64,000 nt of DNA from assembly GCF_030409335.1 (NCBI RefSeq), contig NZ_JAUFPN010000182.1, forward strand, positions 49,008 through 113,007, written 5' to 3'. The position numbers and the translations under genes are program-made. Every line of letters begins with the position of its first letter. Positions within the stretch are counted from its first letter, which is position 1. Below the pieces are notes generated by a model. It ran no database searches and was not told the origin of the DNA. It saw only the letters and a list, made by a program, of their open reading frames with translations. The DNA comes from Paeniroseomonas aquatica. Lineage in GTDB: Bacteria > Pseudomonadota > Alphaproteobacteria > Acetobacterales > Acetobacteraceae. Below are positions 63,690 to 64,000 of this stretch, piece by piece.

Positions 63690-64000
63690 ATGAGCCTGTC
63701 CCGTTTCCTTCCGGTGCTGCTGATCCTGCTCGCCGGCCTCGCCACGCCCGGCCTCGGCCAAAGCCAGGGCCAGACCCCGGGCCAGATCCAGGGCCAAAGC
63801 CAGCAGGCCGCTCCCCGGGCGGCGCCCAGGCCGGCCACCAGCCTGACCGCGGCCGACATCGACCGGCTGACCTCGCTGCTGCAGGACGAGGCGCGGCGGG
63901 CCGAATTCCTCCGCACCCTGGAAGCCCTGGCCGAGGCCAGCCAGGCGCAGGCGGGAACGGCGGGAGAGGGCTCGGTGCCGCCGCCCGCCGCCGCGGCGGC
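63690..64000 (+). CDS. Mechanosensitive channel family protein, N-terminal part (cut by window end)
   Basis: 103 codons are visible: a signal peptide (LSRFLPVLLILLAGLATPGLG), a Gln-rich stretch with repeats of SQGQ/PGQ, then LTAADIDRLTSLLQDEARR and EFLRTLEALAEA, which matches the periplasmic start of MscS-type proteins in this bacterial group. The channel part lies outside the window, so this is moderately supported only. Confidence 0.6.
   Translation, partial: MSLSRFLPVLLILLAGLATPGLGQSQGQTPGQIQGQSQQAAPRAAPRPATSLTAADIDRLTSLLQDEARRAEFLRTLEALAEASQAQAGTAGEGSVPPPAAAA

Overview
The window is very GC-rich (almost every wobble position is G or C) and gene-dense. It carries typical alphaproteobacterial blocks: hslVU divergent from hisB-DUF2628-hisH-hisA, sppA-ihfB-lapA-pyrF-trpF-trpB-trpA-accD-folC, and etfB-etfA with a 3-hydroxyacyl-CoA dehydrogenase. 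Together with many orphan solute-binding proteins (three ABC family 5 proteins and three Bug/TctC receptors), amidases, GMC oxidoreductase and acyl-CoA ligase, this suggests a free-living, metabolically versatile member of the Acetobacteraceae (Roseomonas-like). The family-level assignment is an inference from gene content and order. I see no rRNA, tRNA, CRISPR array or insertion sequence.

Layout. 1-8000, minus strand: a cut-off NIPSNAP gene, two paralogous ABC solute-binding proteins separated by a small membrane protein, then acyl-CoA ligase plus VOC protein, then a GMC oxidoreductase. 8100-11700: an isolated GH19 lysin-like gene, a Bug receptor and a lactate permease. 11870-21011, plus strand: eight tightly packed, mostly overlapping genes. 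They encode a solute-binding protein, an AtzG/GatC-like small protein, three amidases in tandem, an (S)-ureidoglycine aminohydrolase-type bicupin, a fatty-acid-desaturase-type membrane di-iron enzyme and a MetX-fold hydrolase. This looks like an uncharacterised uptake-and-degradation pathway for a nitrogen-rich amide or ureide. 21000-23350: an HWE-type sensor kinase and a single-domain response regulator, divergent from a complete class I CYP153 system (reductase, ferredoxin, P450; 23545-26399). 26400-30700: small exported or membrane proteins, an N-acyl-D-amino-acid deacylase and an alpha/beta hydrolase. 30744-36558: hybrid histidine kinase, ABC exporter, hslU, followed by hslV.

37306-41283: the histidine segment, with an acetyltransferase inserted between hisH and hisA and a ModA-like binding protein where hisF would be expected. 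41241-49235, minus strand: the trp/acc/fol/ihfB superoperon, interrupted by a parDE toxin-antitoxin pair between trpA and accD. 49323-56516: accessory catabolic genes (a TauD dioxygenase with an apparent 5' frameshift, an acyl-CoA dehydrogenase-type oxidoreductase, an ATC-hydrolase-like protein, an amidohydrolase, a DUF6817-like protein, two tandem Bug receptors). 56479-64000: a membrane glycosyltransferase, a DMT transporter, a 3-hydroxyisobutyryl-CoA hydrolase-type crotonase, a general-stress flavin protein, the acyl-CoA dehydrogenase/ETF genes, a HIG1-like protein and the start of a mechanosensitive channel gene.

The most interesting items are: (i) the three amidases, in which an AtzG-like adaptor is separate for the first but appears fused at the C-terminus of the second and third; (ii) two genes for unrelated small exported or membrane proteins that share a colinear promoter/operator module; (iii) hairpins that bury start codons just downstream of the two solute-binding protein genes; (iv) a 10-bp tandem repeat array in front of the acyl-CoA ligase gene; (v) dyad and direct repeats between the two-component genes and the CYP153 operon. 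Except for four gaps of about 195-285 bases (6069-6354, 11668-11869, 23343-23544, 63202-63398), all described below, and a few of 120-203 bases, the window is coding.
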